Assembly (NCBI GenBank): GCA_963854835.1
Contig: OY978526.1
Coordinates: forward strand, 56,001-120,000
Length of the DNA stretch: 64,000 bases
Direction: 5' to 3'
Origin: Megamerina dolium
Lineage: Eukaryota > Arthropoda > Insecta > Diptera > Megamerinidae
In this document: positions 22,690 to 35,444 of the stretch, piece after piece
Numbering within the stretch: the first letter of the stretch is position 1
Layout of the letters: each line of letters opens with the position of its first letter
Notes under the pieces: model-generated
What the model was told of the DNA's origin: nothing
What the model saw: only the letters and a program-made list of their open reading frames with translations
The model's database searches: none
Made by a program: the position numbers and the translations under genes

Positions 22690-23230
22690 ACTCAAATTTC
22701 ACAATTTTACCCTCTCTGCAGGATGAATAGTTCCACGATATCCTTCTCAACTTCTTTTTGGGGAACGGTGAAGCAAACTCAATTTTCGGTTACTTTTTCA
22801 AGCAATTGGATCCTAATCTCGGAAATAGTTCGCTCAAGGTTGACTTGTAATTCATCATACGTTGCTGGTTTATTAGCATAAACTAGCTCCTTCATATATC
22901 CCCACAATAGTCCGGAGGCGTTTAATCGCAAGATCTCGCAGAATAGTTCACTCGAGAAGGAGAGAGACAGAGAGATTATGTTGTCGCCAAATGTTTCCTA
23001 CAATAAATCGTAAATTGTAATGCTCGATATATGGCATATAGCGTCGTCTTGCTGAAACTATATCTCTTCCACATTCATACCACGAAACTGGGGAATAAAA
23101 TAGTCAGTTATCGTAGCTCTGTAGCGATCGCCATTGATGGTTACGTTGTTGCCTGCCTCGTTTGTAAAGAAGTATTGACCGATGGTTCCATAAACCGCAC
23201 CAAACAATAAGTTTTTGTATATTCTATGGT
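22690..23230 (-). pseudogene. Mariner relic, minus strand
   Basis: Reading the minus strand from 23230 gives, across several frames, TIGQYFFTNEAGNNVTINGD, RYRATITDYFIPQF, FQQDDAICH and LLWGYMKELVYANKP. These are the catalytic-core and C-terminal motifs of DD41D-type mariners. It carries frame breaks and lacks its N-terminal half. The LWGY block corresponds to cccacaatagtccgg near 22905. Confidence 0.8.
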
Positions 23231-24439
23231 GTCTGGATTATTCGCCGCGGCCTAGTATATATGTATATACATTTATGAACGTTGGGTATATACGCTGTAG
23301 TGAAAAATGCTACTTCCGAACCATTAAATTTAATAGTTCTAAGGAACATCAGCTAATTCCACATCTATCCACTTTCCTTTGGTATAACTGGTGAATTTAC
23401 CACGGAGATGTCATAGGAGAAGCCGTTTAAGCCGTTTAAGCACTATCTATAAAACGTTTTTTCACTATTTCATTTATTGTTCACTATAATACAAACCAAA
23501 TTAATTATCTTTTTAGCATTGCCTCGTCTGCTAATCAAAGCAAAAAAAAAATGGATGAAATAAGTTAGTAAAAAAATAATTTATTTAAAAAATGTATTTT
23601 CATTCATTGCATGTTTATCCTCATCCGTATATGTACACATTTCAATTATTTCACAATTTCCAAATTTTTTTTGCTATCCGCTGCGATTCGCCGTAATATT
23701 AAAAGGAAATTAATTAAATATTCCTATGTGTCTTTATTTTTAAATAAACTGGTGAAGCATCCAAGTTTCTCAAATATTGAACTGGGTAATTTATTCTACC
23801 CACAAAACTATTACATGTTCGCAATAGCTCTTAGTTGAACTGCAGGGAAGTACTTTGACAATCAATAATGTTTACAATGCTTCTTCAGAACACATATTTT
23901 CGTACCAAACATAATTTGTGTGGATGTAGCCGCTATCATATAAAATCATTATCGCTTTCTCTCGCCAATTTGGAATTACTTTATTATTTTTATTTTTAAT
24001 ATTGGTAGTTACATTTGAATTTATTTAATTACACGCTGATTCGATTTTACGTTTATTTCAAACTTTATGTATTTACTTAACATATGCATGTAACTATAAA
24101 TATACAAAATATATAGCTAGAGAAATGTAGCAATTGAAACTAGGTCTAATCTTATTGAAGAGAGCGGCAAATTGAGTTTTAATTTCAATAAACCGTAAAC
24201 CATTCCTAAATGACTCCACATTTAAGCTCATATGTAGGTTTATACAGAAGTGAAGCGAATGCATGGGATATAAGTTACTACATATCCAATAAATACAATA
24301 GAGCATTGCAGCAGATACAATAGAGCACTGCAGTCAGTCTAGCCCCTTCGTGGTCAGAAAATCCAAAATTCGATATCTCTTTACGGTCAACATTTAATCA
24401 GCATATATTTTTCAAATTTAAAACATATAACACAGTGTA
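23231..24439. other. Intergenic stretch, nothing recognised
   Basis: No supported gene or repeat. Confidence 0.4.
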
Positions 24440-25145
24440 ACACACCCTCTCAGCAGTGAACCAAACTAATCCCAAACGACAGCATTTCCCTTCGATAAAA
24501 AAATTCTCAGTTCAAATTTGTTCTACTACGTCACAATTTTTTTTTACAGTGGTTTAAAGTTTAGCTTTTCGGTCAAAAGTAGAATCATGGAATTTGAAAA
24601 ATCGTATGTCAAATTATATTTGAGATATTTCTTGCCTTCGAAGACCTATATTAAGAATTTCCGAGGATTATCTTCTTGGAACTCTCTAACTACCACCCGC
24701 ATGTTATTTTTTGAACTTTTTCCGAAAACTTCCAAGAAAGTCAACATTTGGGAGGAGAGAGAAAAATTTCACTATGGGACATTTAAGACAAAAAATACCA
24801 CTTATAGGTAATATGTAAAAATCAAATTGTAATTTTAATTACTTTATTTTTAAGCATCTATTTCATCGTGTGATAGCTTCATTCCACAATTTGAGAGTCG
24901 TTGTCTCGGGGGTGAACCATACTAGACTCAAACAATAGCATTTGACTTCAGTAATAAAACCACGCTCCACTACGTCACAATTTTTTTACAGTGGTATAAA
25001 ATTTGGCTTTTTCGTTCAAAAGCAGAATAATGGAATTTGAAAAATCATATATAAAATTACATTCCTTTACAGTTCTTTCTTTGGAGACCGATATTAAAAT
25101 TCTCCGAAGATTATATTTTCGGAACACGTTAACTTTCTCTCTTCC
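24440..25145. repeat. Diverged direct duplication, offset 444 bp
   Basis: 24440-24700 and 24885-25145 share actacgtcacaattttt, tacagtggt(t/a)taaa, tggaatttgaaaaatc, and (t/c)cgaagattat at matching spacing. Older than the other duplications in the window. No coding function seen. Confidence 0.7.
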
Positions 25146-27329
25146 ATCCATGTGTCTGCTATAACTTTGTCATTCTTTGCAACAATATAACAACCACAAA
25201 TGTAACGAAAATAGTTCGGGTCAACTGTGCACGATCTGTTCGACATTTTTATATGCTATTTTTCTATTCCTATACAAGTCCAAGTATAAAAAATGAATAG
25301 TTGCTTTTTTCCTTTAGGCCATAAACATTTTAATATTGCTTGAACGATTTTTTTTTGTCTTACGTAATCCTACGTGTTTGCTAAAATTTAGTAACAAGTT
25401 CGAATAATATAGAAAATGCTATTGTTTTTGCGTGTATTAAGTGCCAGTTTTAGTCAAGACCTCATCATTCTTTTTCAATTCAAACTTGAACATAAATTTT
25501 ATAGGTTTTCTATTAATCAATTAGTATTATAATAAAATCACAAATTCGCAACTATTGCTTTGTATTCATGATGTTAATTGATGTTGCCAGATTGATTTGA
25601 AACTTTAAACATGTTCATACGAAAGATGAAATCATACATTGAACATAAATTATTGCTCTACTAGAGCTATCTATGTGTCAGGCTAGAAACTTTTCAAGTG
25701 ACCTGTACTACCAGAAAGTCTAGCTATGCTTAAAAATATTTATATGTTTTAGTTTCAGCTGACGTGATTTAAGGCAATCACCAATTTCATCGTTAACTTC
25801 GAATACGCCAGAACCATTGATACTTACATTCGGGGTGAACATTTGTTCCCGACGGGAGTCCTGTGAGTAATTATTGATCGCCTTGTAAAATAAAGCAAAT
25901 GTTTCCCATTTATTTAATTTAATGGAAATGTTTAAAACACATTTGGTATTTTTAAAATTTCTTATCAGTGATTACAGTTTCAGAAAAAAAATATCAATCG
26001 AGTTAAAATGATTATCTTATTGATATTTTATAATTTCCTTGTTTCCATTGGATTTTATATATAATTATGTAAATATAAGTGTTCTCTCATGATGATTTAC
26101 TAGATTAATTAAACAAATGGAGTTCAATCACGTAATTCATTTATAAATTAAAACAATGAATTACATATAAAAGTTAACTAGAAATGGCGAATAATCTCTT
26201 GGAAACAATTCAATTGATTGTTCAATTGAATATACTATCGTATGTTACTACATAAGTATGTACGTTGGTAATAGTATCTCATTGGTATATTAATAATTAA
26301 TCTATTTGTTTGAGAATTCAAACATTTCTGAGCTGCTGCTTGAAAACATACACATTACGGGCATATAAGTTGGAATAAAACCGCATAAACTAAGACCATA
26401 CACTTCAATTTATTCGTATGCACATGCAAACATATCGTAGTACATATATACAATACGTAGATAGACACTGATGGTAGATAAACATTCCTACATTATTAAC
26501 CTAATTTAATTAATGTCCATACCGCCAAATCATTAAATATACTGTGTTTGTTGGCTTTAATTCATACACGATATTATTTAGGACAGTTAATATTATATAT
26601 GTAGTGGAGAGTAACCGATAGAAATAGACTTGTTAATTTGCGGATTCTAAATTGCTAAATTACGTGGTCCTTCATGAGGTGATTTATTAAATCCAAGAAT
26701 CCAGTGGCGCACACAGGGAGAGGGCTGTGTTTGAGATACGAGTTGACTCTCCCCCAAAAATTCTCGGAAAAAGAACTTTGAAAATGAAATGTTGTAAAAT
26801 TACAAATAGGAATGGAACCATACTTCTTACAGTTATGCAATTGTTTTGTATTGATCCATTACTCTGTGTACAGGATTCATTTAACGAGTCATTCGTTTGC
26901 CAAAAACTAAGACATAAAACCATTTTGCTAATTCTTATTTGAAATTTTAGCACAATAAAGAAGATAAATAAGGATACTAACTCAGTGAATTTTATTGCAA
27001 TTAAACATTGAAAATGCTCAAATTTTGGCTAAAAATATAGTATTGTTGAAATAATTATGTTGATTTTTTTAACTGTATGATTTATTATTTTCTAGTTAAT
27101 TTGGGACACATAACATAAAAAAATAGCCCTAATAAAAATTTAACTAATTTTTACTTATGAAAAAAATCAAACCATAAGGAAGTATATAGTATAACATTAT
27201 CTAGTTTAGCCGTATCTTAAATAATTCTACTTTGATTAATTCATTAATCTCCCCATTTAATAAAAAAAGTTAAGTATAAGATCTTTGGTTTCTAACTGAA
27301 GATGATATAAATAATATATACTGCCTTAA
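25146..27329. other. Long AT-rich stretch without recognised gene
   Basis: Frames near 26655-26953 are short and overlap on both strands without any motif. No repeat ends recognised. Confidence 0.4.
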
Positions 27330-30300
27330 CCGGGTGGGGCTAGCGCAATCCTTGTTGAACTCATCGCAAGTCAACTCACTGGCTGTCATGTAGTTTGATC
27401 TGAGCGCTATGTGATGATACCTTTATTTGTTAATGAGGGGTAGTCATATAGCTTGCCCTTCTTACTATGTGACGGCGCTTTTATTATTATTAATGGGGGC
27501 CCTCCATGTGGCGACCACCGGGCAACGTCTTCCTGGCACCCGCTGGGAGGCGGCTGAAGTGAGTGGCGAAAATCTCCTCGGTTAGAGGTTGTGCGTTGGG
27601 TTTGGGACCCGCCACATAAAAAACCCCCCCAATGAAAAAAACAAATATGCCTCGGATAAGGACTACCGCTTTTGTTGATGATCCCCGCAAACGAAAAAAA
27701 GGACAATGACTTACGGATATGCACTTGGAATATCCGGTCTCTTTATAGGGAGGGCGCCTCTATCCAGCTGGTTGAAGTCCTCGATAAATACAGAGCTGAC
27801 ATCACCGCTCTCCAAGAAATGCGATGGACAGGACAGGTCTGCTCCAAAAGAGCGTCCTGTGACATCTACTACAGTTGCCATGCTGAAAGGCACGAATTAG
27901 GATGTGGATTTTTGGTCAGCAAGAGACTGTGACATCTTGTCTCACAGTTCACGCCTGTGAACGAACGGTTGGCCACAATCCGCATCAAGGCAAAATTTTT
28001 CAACATCAGCCTTATATGTGCCCACGCTCCGACGGATGAGAAGGACAATGTGACCAAGGAGAGCTTCTTTCAGCGTCTCGAAGAAGCTTATGATTGCTGC
28101 CCCCGCCACGATATCAAAATCGTGCTTGGCGACTTTAATGCCAGGGTGGGCAAGGAAGGTACCATTGGTCCAACTGTCGGAAAATTCAGCCTCCACCAGA
28201 ACACCTCCGATAACGGAATGAGGCTGATCGACTTCGCCGCAGCACGAAACATGGTAATTGGTGGTACCAGATTCCAGCATCTCGACATCCACAAAGCGAC
28301 ATGGCTGTCTCCAGATCAACGTACAAGAAACCAAATTGATCATGTGGTGATTGACGGAAGGCATGCTTCCAGTGTGATGGACGTGAAATCGATCCGTGGT
28401 GCCAACATCGACTCGGATCACTACCTTGTTGCAGCTACGGTGCCCACACGCTTATGTGTCGCAAATAACAAGAGAAGTCCCACACAGAGAAAGCTCGACG
28501 TCAGTAAGCTGCGATCACCAGAGACAGCAGATGCATTTTCCACTCGACTATCGGATCTGCTTATGCAGAACACTCCCCCACTTGATGATACATGCGTACG
28601 GTGGACACATATATCCCACTCCATGACTACTGCTGCCGAGGAGGTAATCGGTTATTACCGGCCTCTGAGGAATGAGTGGTATGATCAGGAGTTTCGCGAC
28701 GCTACCGCAGAGAAAGACGCCGCCTACAGGAAAACCCTGCGTGCAGGCGCAACGCGAGCTGTTAAGGAGCGGTACAGAGAGAAAAGGAGTGCAGAGAGAC
28801 GTCTTTTCAGGCGCAAGAAGAGGGAGTTGGAAAGACACGAGTGTGAGGAGATAGAGATGTGTACCGACAAGAATGAGACTCGAAAATTCTTCGAAAATAT
28901 CAAGCGCCTGAGTGGAGGTTTAAATCCCGGAGCCTCTTCTTGCCGTGATGGAAATGCGAATCTGGTTACAGATGTCCAGAGTGTACTGAGCCTATGGAGG
29001 GAACCGACCATGACGAGGTTGAAACGGCCATTTTAAGGCTGAAGAACAACAAAGCTGCAGGGGCTGATGGCCTGCCTGCCGAGTTGTTTAAGACCGGAGG
29101 CGATGAGCTGCTCACCCGCATGCACCAGCTCATAAGCAGAATATGGTCGGATGAAAGCATGCCTGATGATTGGAGGCTCAGTGTTCTCTGTCCTGTACAT
29201 AAAAAAGGAGACCCCACAATTTGCGCCAACTACCGTGGAATAAGTCTCCTGAGTATCGCATACAAGGTTCTATCGAGCGTACTGTGTGAAAGGTCGAAGC
29301 CTATGCTCAGCAACCTGATTGGACCGTATCAGTGTGGCTTCATACCTGGTAAATCCACCATCGACCAGATTTTCACACTGCGCCAAATCCTGGAGAAGAC
29401 CCAAGAAAAACAGATCGACACACACCACCTATTTGTTGATTATAAAGCCGCTTTCGACAGTCCAGTAAGGGATTACCTCTATGCAACAATGTCTGAGGTC
29501 GGTATTCCTGCAAAGCTCATTTGACTTTGTAGAATGACACTGCATAACTCCCGTTGTGCAGTGAAAATTGGGAAGGACCTCTCCGCACCGTTTAATACCG
29601 ACCGGGGTTTCAGACAAGGTGATTCGTTATCGTGCGACTTCTTCAATCTTATTATGGAGAAAATAATACGAGCTGCTGATCTACGACGTAATGGCACTAT
29701 CTTCAACAAAAGTGTCAACAAACAAAGAGTCCCGGCGTCTTGGATAGCACGTCACTGTTGACAACTACGCTTTTGAAGTAGTAAGGGACTTTGTCTATCT
29801 TGGAACCAGCATTAACAGCAGTAATGACGTCAGCTTGGAGATCATGCGTAGGATAACTCTTGCTAACAGGTGTTATTTTGGGCTGAGTAAGCAATTGAGA
29901 AGTCGAGCCCTCTCTCGAAGAACGAAAACTACACTCTACAAGTCTCTCACCATGCCTGTCCTAACATATGGCGCTGAAGCCTGGACACTTTCTACCTCAG
30001 ATGAGAGAATGCTTGGAGTTTTCGAGAGAAAAGTCCTACGCAAGATCTTTAGACCTATTTGCGTTGGTGGCGAGTACCGAATAAGGTACAACCATGACCT
30101 GTACGAGCTGTATGCCGATATTGACATAGTAAAGCGCATCAAAAACCAGCGGCTGCGCTGGCTAGGTCATGTCGAGCGAATGGAAGAACACGCTCCAGCT
30201 AAGAAGGTGTTATATTCGGAACCCGCTGGCGGAAGACGCAGAAGAGGAAGACCAAACCTCAGGTGGAAAGACCAAGTACTGGAGAACCTGACGGCGCTTG

Positions 30301-30413
30301 GAATTTCTAACTGGCGCCAGCTAGCGAAGAACAGAGATGGCTGGCGAAGCATGTTATTTTCGGCCTAAATCGATATTCGGTTGTTATGGCCACATAAGTA
30401 AGTAAGTAAGTAC
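27330..30413 (+). mobile_element. RTE-type LINE, longest copy (copy 2)
   Basis: GC-richer than its flanks. It has a putative 5' leader (about 27330-27647), an endonuclease-RT frame, and a tail of cataagtaagtaagtaagta (30394-30413). The 5' boundary is set by the composition change and is approximate. Confidence 0.85.
27648..30368 (+). pseudogene. RTE-type LINE ORF: APE-like endonuclease + reverse transcriptase, broken
   Basis: Encodes the single protein that nicks target DNA and reverse-transcribes the element RNA. From the ATG at 27648 the frame is lost in an A-run near 27695. It then continues with ICTWNIRSLYREG, ALQEMRWTGQ, VLGDFNARVG and IDSDHYLVAA, an APE-type endonuclease. A CGA-to-TGA stop lies at 27930-27932. 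The RT follows (KAAGADGLPAELFK, HKKGDPTICANYRGISLL) after a deletion of roughly 130 bp at 29002, with another CGA-to-TGA stop near 29522. A 140-bp deletion at about 29715 removes the YADD catalytic box entirely. The C-terminal RLRWLGHVERM region and the end at 30368 are preserved. This copy keeps the endonuclease half that copy 1 lacks but cannot be active. Confidence 0.9.
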
Positions 30414-31373
30414 TTTATTTCATATAGTTCATGAAATGGTAACATTCGTTAAGTAATGTGGAAAAGAGGGTGGTGGTAGCTGTATCTTGAAAGGATATAA
30501 AGTCGTACAAGTTTTAATTTCGTAAACATTTTTGTTTTTTTATTTTTTTAAGGTAAAAATAAAAGGCAAACTTTGATTGATATTGTTTCAACACAAAATA
30601 ACCAGTAATTTTTCTTTTCAGTATTCTAAAGGGCATTGATAAAAAGCACAACTTAGATGAGAATGCAGAATTTAACCGAAATAAAAAAATTACCTGACAG
30701 TCCGACCGACCTATGTAGAATATATGAAAAGTGGGCTGGCAATGCCCATTTTTTGCACAGTAACCAAAGTTTAGGGTATTATCTTAAACATTTAAAATAA
30801 CATGTAACTACTTAATTCTCTAAGTAAAAAGATTAGGGCTGAATTTGTAAAAAATGGCTATCATTTCATGAGTGTGACTGCATTTTTTAAAACTGTTTCT
30901 TTAATCGACGTGTCATATATGTTTGTCATCGGTGGAAGACTACGTAAGTTATGGTGGTTTAAAAGTTTTTAAAAACTCAACGACATTGTATGGGAGTTAC
31001 ATTAATTATTAGGCGTGGCTCACTAATTTTCTGCAAAATTATCTCTGGGAGCTACATTAAATAGTAGGCGCCGTGCCTTACCTATTGTATTTCACGCAAA
31101 ATAATTTCTCCCGTCAAAACTAAGATGACAAATATGGCTATTCTAGATGAGACCGTGTAAATTATAAGGGTTAAAACTTTTACACATTTCACGACTTTAT
31201 ATTGGAATTGCGCTGAATACTTCGTAAGTTTGTGAGAGCATCGATTTTTTGTTTAGGAATTATTCTTACATATTGTATTTAAATCGTAATTTTATTGTTG
31301 ACGTTATTATAAATGCAAAGCCAAAATAGATATCATGGTCAAATGCGAACATTACTGGTAGGACATAACGTTC

Positions 31374-31401
31374 GCAACAGAGTACGCAAGTACTCTGTTG
31401 C
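31374..31401. other. Perfect hairpin with GCAA tetraloop
   Basis: gcaacagagtac - gcaa - gtactctgttgc: a 12-bp perfect stem closed by GCAA, a GNRA-class loop if transcribed. It stands alone in AT-rich DNA; function unknown. Confidence 0.7.
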
Positions 31402-31544
31402 ATGACAGGCGTTGTGCCACGTGCACACACATTTCGTCACTCTCACGTTCAACTCATGTATATTTCCATTTTTAATTTCCACATAAAACCTTGCATATTT
31501 TGCTACACGCTTTGAACATAAGGAAAACCTTTTTTTTGTATTCC

Positions 31545-32240
31545 ACATCTCAACGTAATCTTACACTAGCATTCAACAGTGCGATTCGATATGATTTTGG
31601 TCTTCGGTTTTATAATAATATATCTGGCAAATCTACCGCTGTTCTAGGAGTTGGATTGGCTGACTTTTTGGAAAGCCGTAATATAATTTATCTTCATCGA
31701 CTTATCGCGGTATCGATACATCGCGGTATCTATATGCGAAATTGCGACTTTTGCAATCTACACGATCCACTCAACTCATTATCTCTAGGTTTACTCATTT
31801 GAATTCTAGTGGTTTCTTCTTTGTAAACGCTATTAGACTATGGAGTGGATGACGTAGATCAGTGGCTAGTGCGTTGGGCTACTGATCTGTAGGTCACGGG
31901 TTCAATCCCCTACTGAAGCATAACAAAATTTAACATCAAAATTTAAGTCGACAAGTAATTCGCAAAACTCTGTGACAAAACTAATTTAAAGTGATGTCAC
32001 AAAGGTTCTGCCGTTTTGAACCTGCTAATATAAGTAGGTCTTCTAATGCTGTCCAAATTTAACACTCACAACAGTATTGGAAGAGAAGCCCTCTCTGGCC
32101 TAAGTGTGCCCTCTCAAAGAGAGGACAGCCACAATAACCTAACCTAACCTAGACTATGGAATTTGCTTCCATCCGTTCTCAAGCGAATTGTTCATGTTAA
32201 CGGTTTCAGAAGGAATCTTATCCGGCACTATATTGAACCC
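31545..32240 (+). pseudogene. Non-LTR retrotransposon ORF2 C-terminus, split by a SINE
   Basis: The frame QRNLTLAFNSAIRYDFGLRF (31545 on) through ADFLESRNIIYLHRL has the look of the post-RT C-terminal domain of LINEs. The frame segment SSGFFFVNAIRLW ends at 31843. After the SINE (31844-32149) and its target duplication it resumes as NLLPSVLKRIVHVNG and ends RHYIEPL-stop near 32243. Joining across the SINE restores one reading frame. Clade not determined; the 3' UTR ends in a (TAA)n tail, as in I-type LINEs. Confidence 0.7.
31844..32149 (+). mobile_element. tRNA-derived SINE with target-site duplication
   Basis: A 306-bp insertion flanked by tagactatgg (31834-31843 and 32150-32159). The head holds tagatcagtggctagtgcg (A-box-like) and cacgggttcaatccc (B box). 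The body holds gtgatgtcacaaa, ataagtaggtc and agaagccctctctggcc. Its tail is acctaacctaacc, unlike the poly-T tail of the 53.8-kb copy. Confidence 0.92.
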
Positions 32241-32454
32241 CTTTAACTTCCTTAAATTATGTCTTTTAAGAGAAGCCCTCTCTGGCCTAAGTGTGCCCTC
32301 TCAAAGAGAGGACAGCCACAATAACCTAACCTAACCTAGACTATGGAATTTGCTTCCATCCGTTCTCAAGCGAATTGTTCATGTTAACGGTTTCAGAAGG
32401 AATCTTATCCGGCACTATATTGAACGCCTTTAACTTCCTTAAATTATGTCTTCT
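32081..32454. repeat. Tandem duplication, 187 bp x 2
   Basis: 32081-32267 is repeated at 32268-32454 with a single obvious difference (gaaccccttt versus gaacgccttt). The unit spans the SINE 3' part plus the LINE C-terminal/3' UTR, so it arose after the SINE inserted. Confidence 0.93.
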
Positions 32455-32676
32455 CATTCTCTCACTTCTACCTCATTAACTTTTGTTCATTTTTCCTTAA
32501 TTTTTGTTTTCTTTCTTCTATCCTTAATTTTACTTTTAGTTAAGTTTCTTAGCGCAATATTTGTTAAGTTTCATTAGTATGTACGATTTTTATTCCAATT
32601 GTTCTTTAAATGTAATATACTGTATAAGAATGTGTTCTTTATGTACAGTTTTGTAACTTTAATAATAATAATAACG
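32455..32676 (+). repeat. LINE 3' UTR with (TAA)n tail
   Basis: Follows the LINE stop codon and ends in taataataataataa (about 32660-32676), a 3' terminal repeat typical of I-like LINEs. Confidence 0.6.
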
Positions 32677-32729
32677 ACACTATTAGATAATGACGAAAAA
32701 TATAAAAAATGTATCACATAGAGGGCAAG

Positions 32730-33474
32730 TGTTCTGCATAAGCAGATACGATAATCGAGTGGTAAAAGTGATTCGAGGCTCAGTGCTTTCTGTCCCGTAT
32801 ATAAAAAAGGAGAACAATCAATTTCCGCCAATTACTACGACAGTATGTAAAGGCTTACCCATGCACAACAACGTCTGAGTTCGGTAATCCTGGGAAGCTT
32901 AATTTGTCTGCAGAATGACACTCTATAACTTCCGCTGTGCAGTGAAAATTAGGAAAGAACTCTTCCCGCCATTTAATACCGAACGGGATTTCACACAAGG
33001 TGATTCGTCATCGTGCTACTTCTTCAATCTTGTTATGGAGAAAATAATAAGGTAATAATGGCACTATCTTTAACAAAAGTGTAATGTTGTTAGCGCCTGC
33101 CGATGATATTGACATTATCGGCATGAACACCCGAGCAGTCAGTGCAGCATTCTTGCTGAGTTGAAAAGAGAGTAGCGGGTCTTACGGTGAACGAGGGAAA
33201 GACGAAGTATCTAGCGTTAACAAACAAAGGGTTCCGGCGTCTTGGACCGCTCATCACTATTGATAACTATATTTTTGAAGTAGTAGGGTTTGTCTATCTC
33301 TAAGTAATAAAATCTTATATTTGGAACTCTCGGGCGGACGTCGCAGAATAGGCGGACATAAGCTACGGTTGAAAGACTAAGTACTGGAGAACTTGACGGG
33401 GATTGGAATTTCTAACTGGTGAAGCATGCTAAGTTCGGCCTAAATCGATTTTCGGTTGTAATAGCCACACAACC
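32730..33474 (+). mobile_element. RTE-type LINE relic, multiply deleted (copy 3)
   Basis: Blocks from the RTE ORF appear in order but with gaps: gttctgcataagcagata (linker), gaacgggatttcacacaagg (RT motif RGFRQGD), gataataatggcac, the region of the catalytic box (ctgccgatgatattgacatt), ggaaagacgaagtatctag and the C-terminal gaaatttctaactgg-like end. Many frame breaks. Confidence 0.8.
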
Positions 33475-34035
33475 AAAATAATGTTTGAAAATAGGCAACA
33501 CAAGTTTTTTATTTCGAAACTAGATTTTTCTGTCAGTCGGTGTAGGGTATCTAACTTCGGCATTACCGAGGTTATGTTTTCCAAGTTTTTATATTTTTTC
33601 TTTTTATTATCTAAGACCGGTTATTAAAAAAATTTCCAAATCAAAGGATTTTTCAAAATGATTACTAGCTAACGAGTTTCTTTCATTAGCATAGAATTCA
33701 GTCCATTCTCGAATATGTTTAGTAAGTGGTAAATATTTATGGCTTCGTAAAACACTCGAAAAATCGAGTAATATTCGATAGCTCTAGACATTTTTGCTTT
33801 CGTTAAGTTCAAGTAAAATTTATTCTATAGAAATCAATAAAGTGAAAGAAAATATATCAGACCATAAATATTTTACATTAATTGTGTACTTGCATATACT
33901 CTATGACATAGAGTATATGTATTCAGAAAATGCAAACTATTGTGAATCAAGTTCATTATGATCGTATTCAAAAGTTCAGTATTTGTAGCGTAACAGATTT
34001 GTGCACATAAAATAGCAATCAGTCGATTGTAAATA
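33475..34035. other. No gene seen
   Basis: Includes a short palindrome around 33897-33922 (tatactctatgacatagagt), 9 bp per arm. Otherwise nothing recognised. Confidence 0.4.
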
Positions 34036-34037
34036 TA

Positions 34038-34551
34038 GGGCGATTCATTTGGAGAATAGGCTTTTTTGACAGATCACGCGTAACTCGTGTCGAACTGTAA
34101 TGTTATTTTTTTAGTATTGTTTGACAAATCATCATGAAAAGACTTAAACCGTAACAACGTCTTCAAATTGTGCAGCTATAATCTCGGTAAGCTTTGCTTT
34201 TAGAAAGATGGTGCTCCTAGCAATACGTCGAGAGAAACAATGGAGTTATTGCGAAATCATTTTGGTGAAAACCTAATTTCACGTTCTGGATCGGTAAATT
34301 GGCTGCCTCGATCGTGTGACATCACTCTAATGGATTATTTTCTGTGGAGTTACACGAAGCCTTTGGTCTTGTTGAAAATTGGAAATACTGGATGGACCAG
34401 GATGGACCGGGCGGTCAATATTTACATGACATAATTTTTAAAAAGTAGATGTCATACATTGTTCTTTCGGTTCACAATACAATTTTCACCGAAAAATTCA
34501 GTTTTATGTGTTTTATTTTCAATTCAAAAACTCCAAATGAATCACCCTTTT
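34038..34551 (+). mobile_element. Internally deleted mariner, third end-type
   Basis: Ends gggcgattcatttggag and reverse-complement gggtgattcatttggag are flanked by TA (34036-34037, 34552-34553). Inside, 34240-34340 encodes MELLRNHFGENLISRSGSVN, then LPRSCDITLMDYFLWSY, the region around the third catalytic Asp of a DD41D-type transposase. The N-terminal and first catalytic regions are gone, so it is non-autonomous. Confidence 0.82.
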
Positions 34552-34559
34552 TACATAAA

Positions 34560-35160
34560 AAAATAAATAATATAAAAAGTAAAACTAAAGGTGTCCTGCA
34601 AATAAACCGTATCCAACCGTAACCATTCACAAATTAGTTATAAAATATATATTAATGAAAAGCAGAACAAATAAGCTGATAAAAATTATGAACCCCTTTC
34701 TCTTCTGAATATTGTGAAATTTATGCGAAATGTAGTAAATTAAACTAATTGGTAAATAATTAAAAGTATAATAACTACAATGGAACTGAATTAATCAATT
34801 TTTAGCAAAATTAGAATTAAAAAACAACTTCTGACAATTGGTCTATTCTGGCATGGTTAAAATATTTACGGAAATCGGTATTATAAAGAATCCTATATTG
34901 AAAACTGCTATTGAGAAGGTAATAAAGCTGCTACTTCTTAAAAGTAATTGTTTATATAAAATTGCAGCACGCTTTTAGGCTTTTGCTGATACATATGTGA
35001 CATTGTTTTTATATGTCATGTAATGTTATTCTTAAAGTAGGCCACAAAAAATTTCTACGAAATCGCCAGAATACCAATTAGAAGTTACAAAATCGTAATA
35101 AAATTAAGACAAGTTTTTGTTAATAAATTTTCAGAATAGACTCATAAATATTTGCTTAGT
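34560..35160. other. AT-rich stretch, nothing recognised
   Basis: No supported feature. Confidence 0.4.
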
Positions 35161-35204
35161 GGGATTGGGGGGTGGTGTTGGGTTGTGATGTTGGTGTGGG
35201 GGCG
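35161..35204 (+). other. G-rich tract, possible G-quadruplex
   Basis: gggattggggggtggtgttg and the following ggttgtgatgttggtgtggg: at least four runs of three or more G within 42 bases, in an otherwise AT-rich region. Confidence 0.5.
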
Positions 35205-35444
35205 TTTGGTTGGCATCCGTTGTTTTTGTTTTTATTTTTTTATTATTAAACTATAATTAAACTGCGTACTCTCATTTGTGTCGAAATGTTTGGTTATATT
35301 TAAAAGTGAGATTTTTGTGGTGTATTTACACTACAGGATTGCATGTAACATATGCATGTAGCAAAACACAGACATAGCACATCTTATAGTTAGCACGGCG
35401 TGGGCAACACTGATGATAAAGCATAGATGAATGCTACACTAACA

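Noticed and set aside
32130..32152. Interstitial telomere
   Set aside because: Only two to three CCTAA units, located at a SINE tail.
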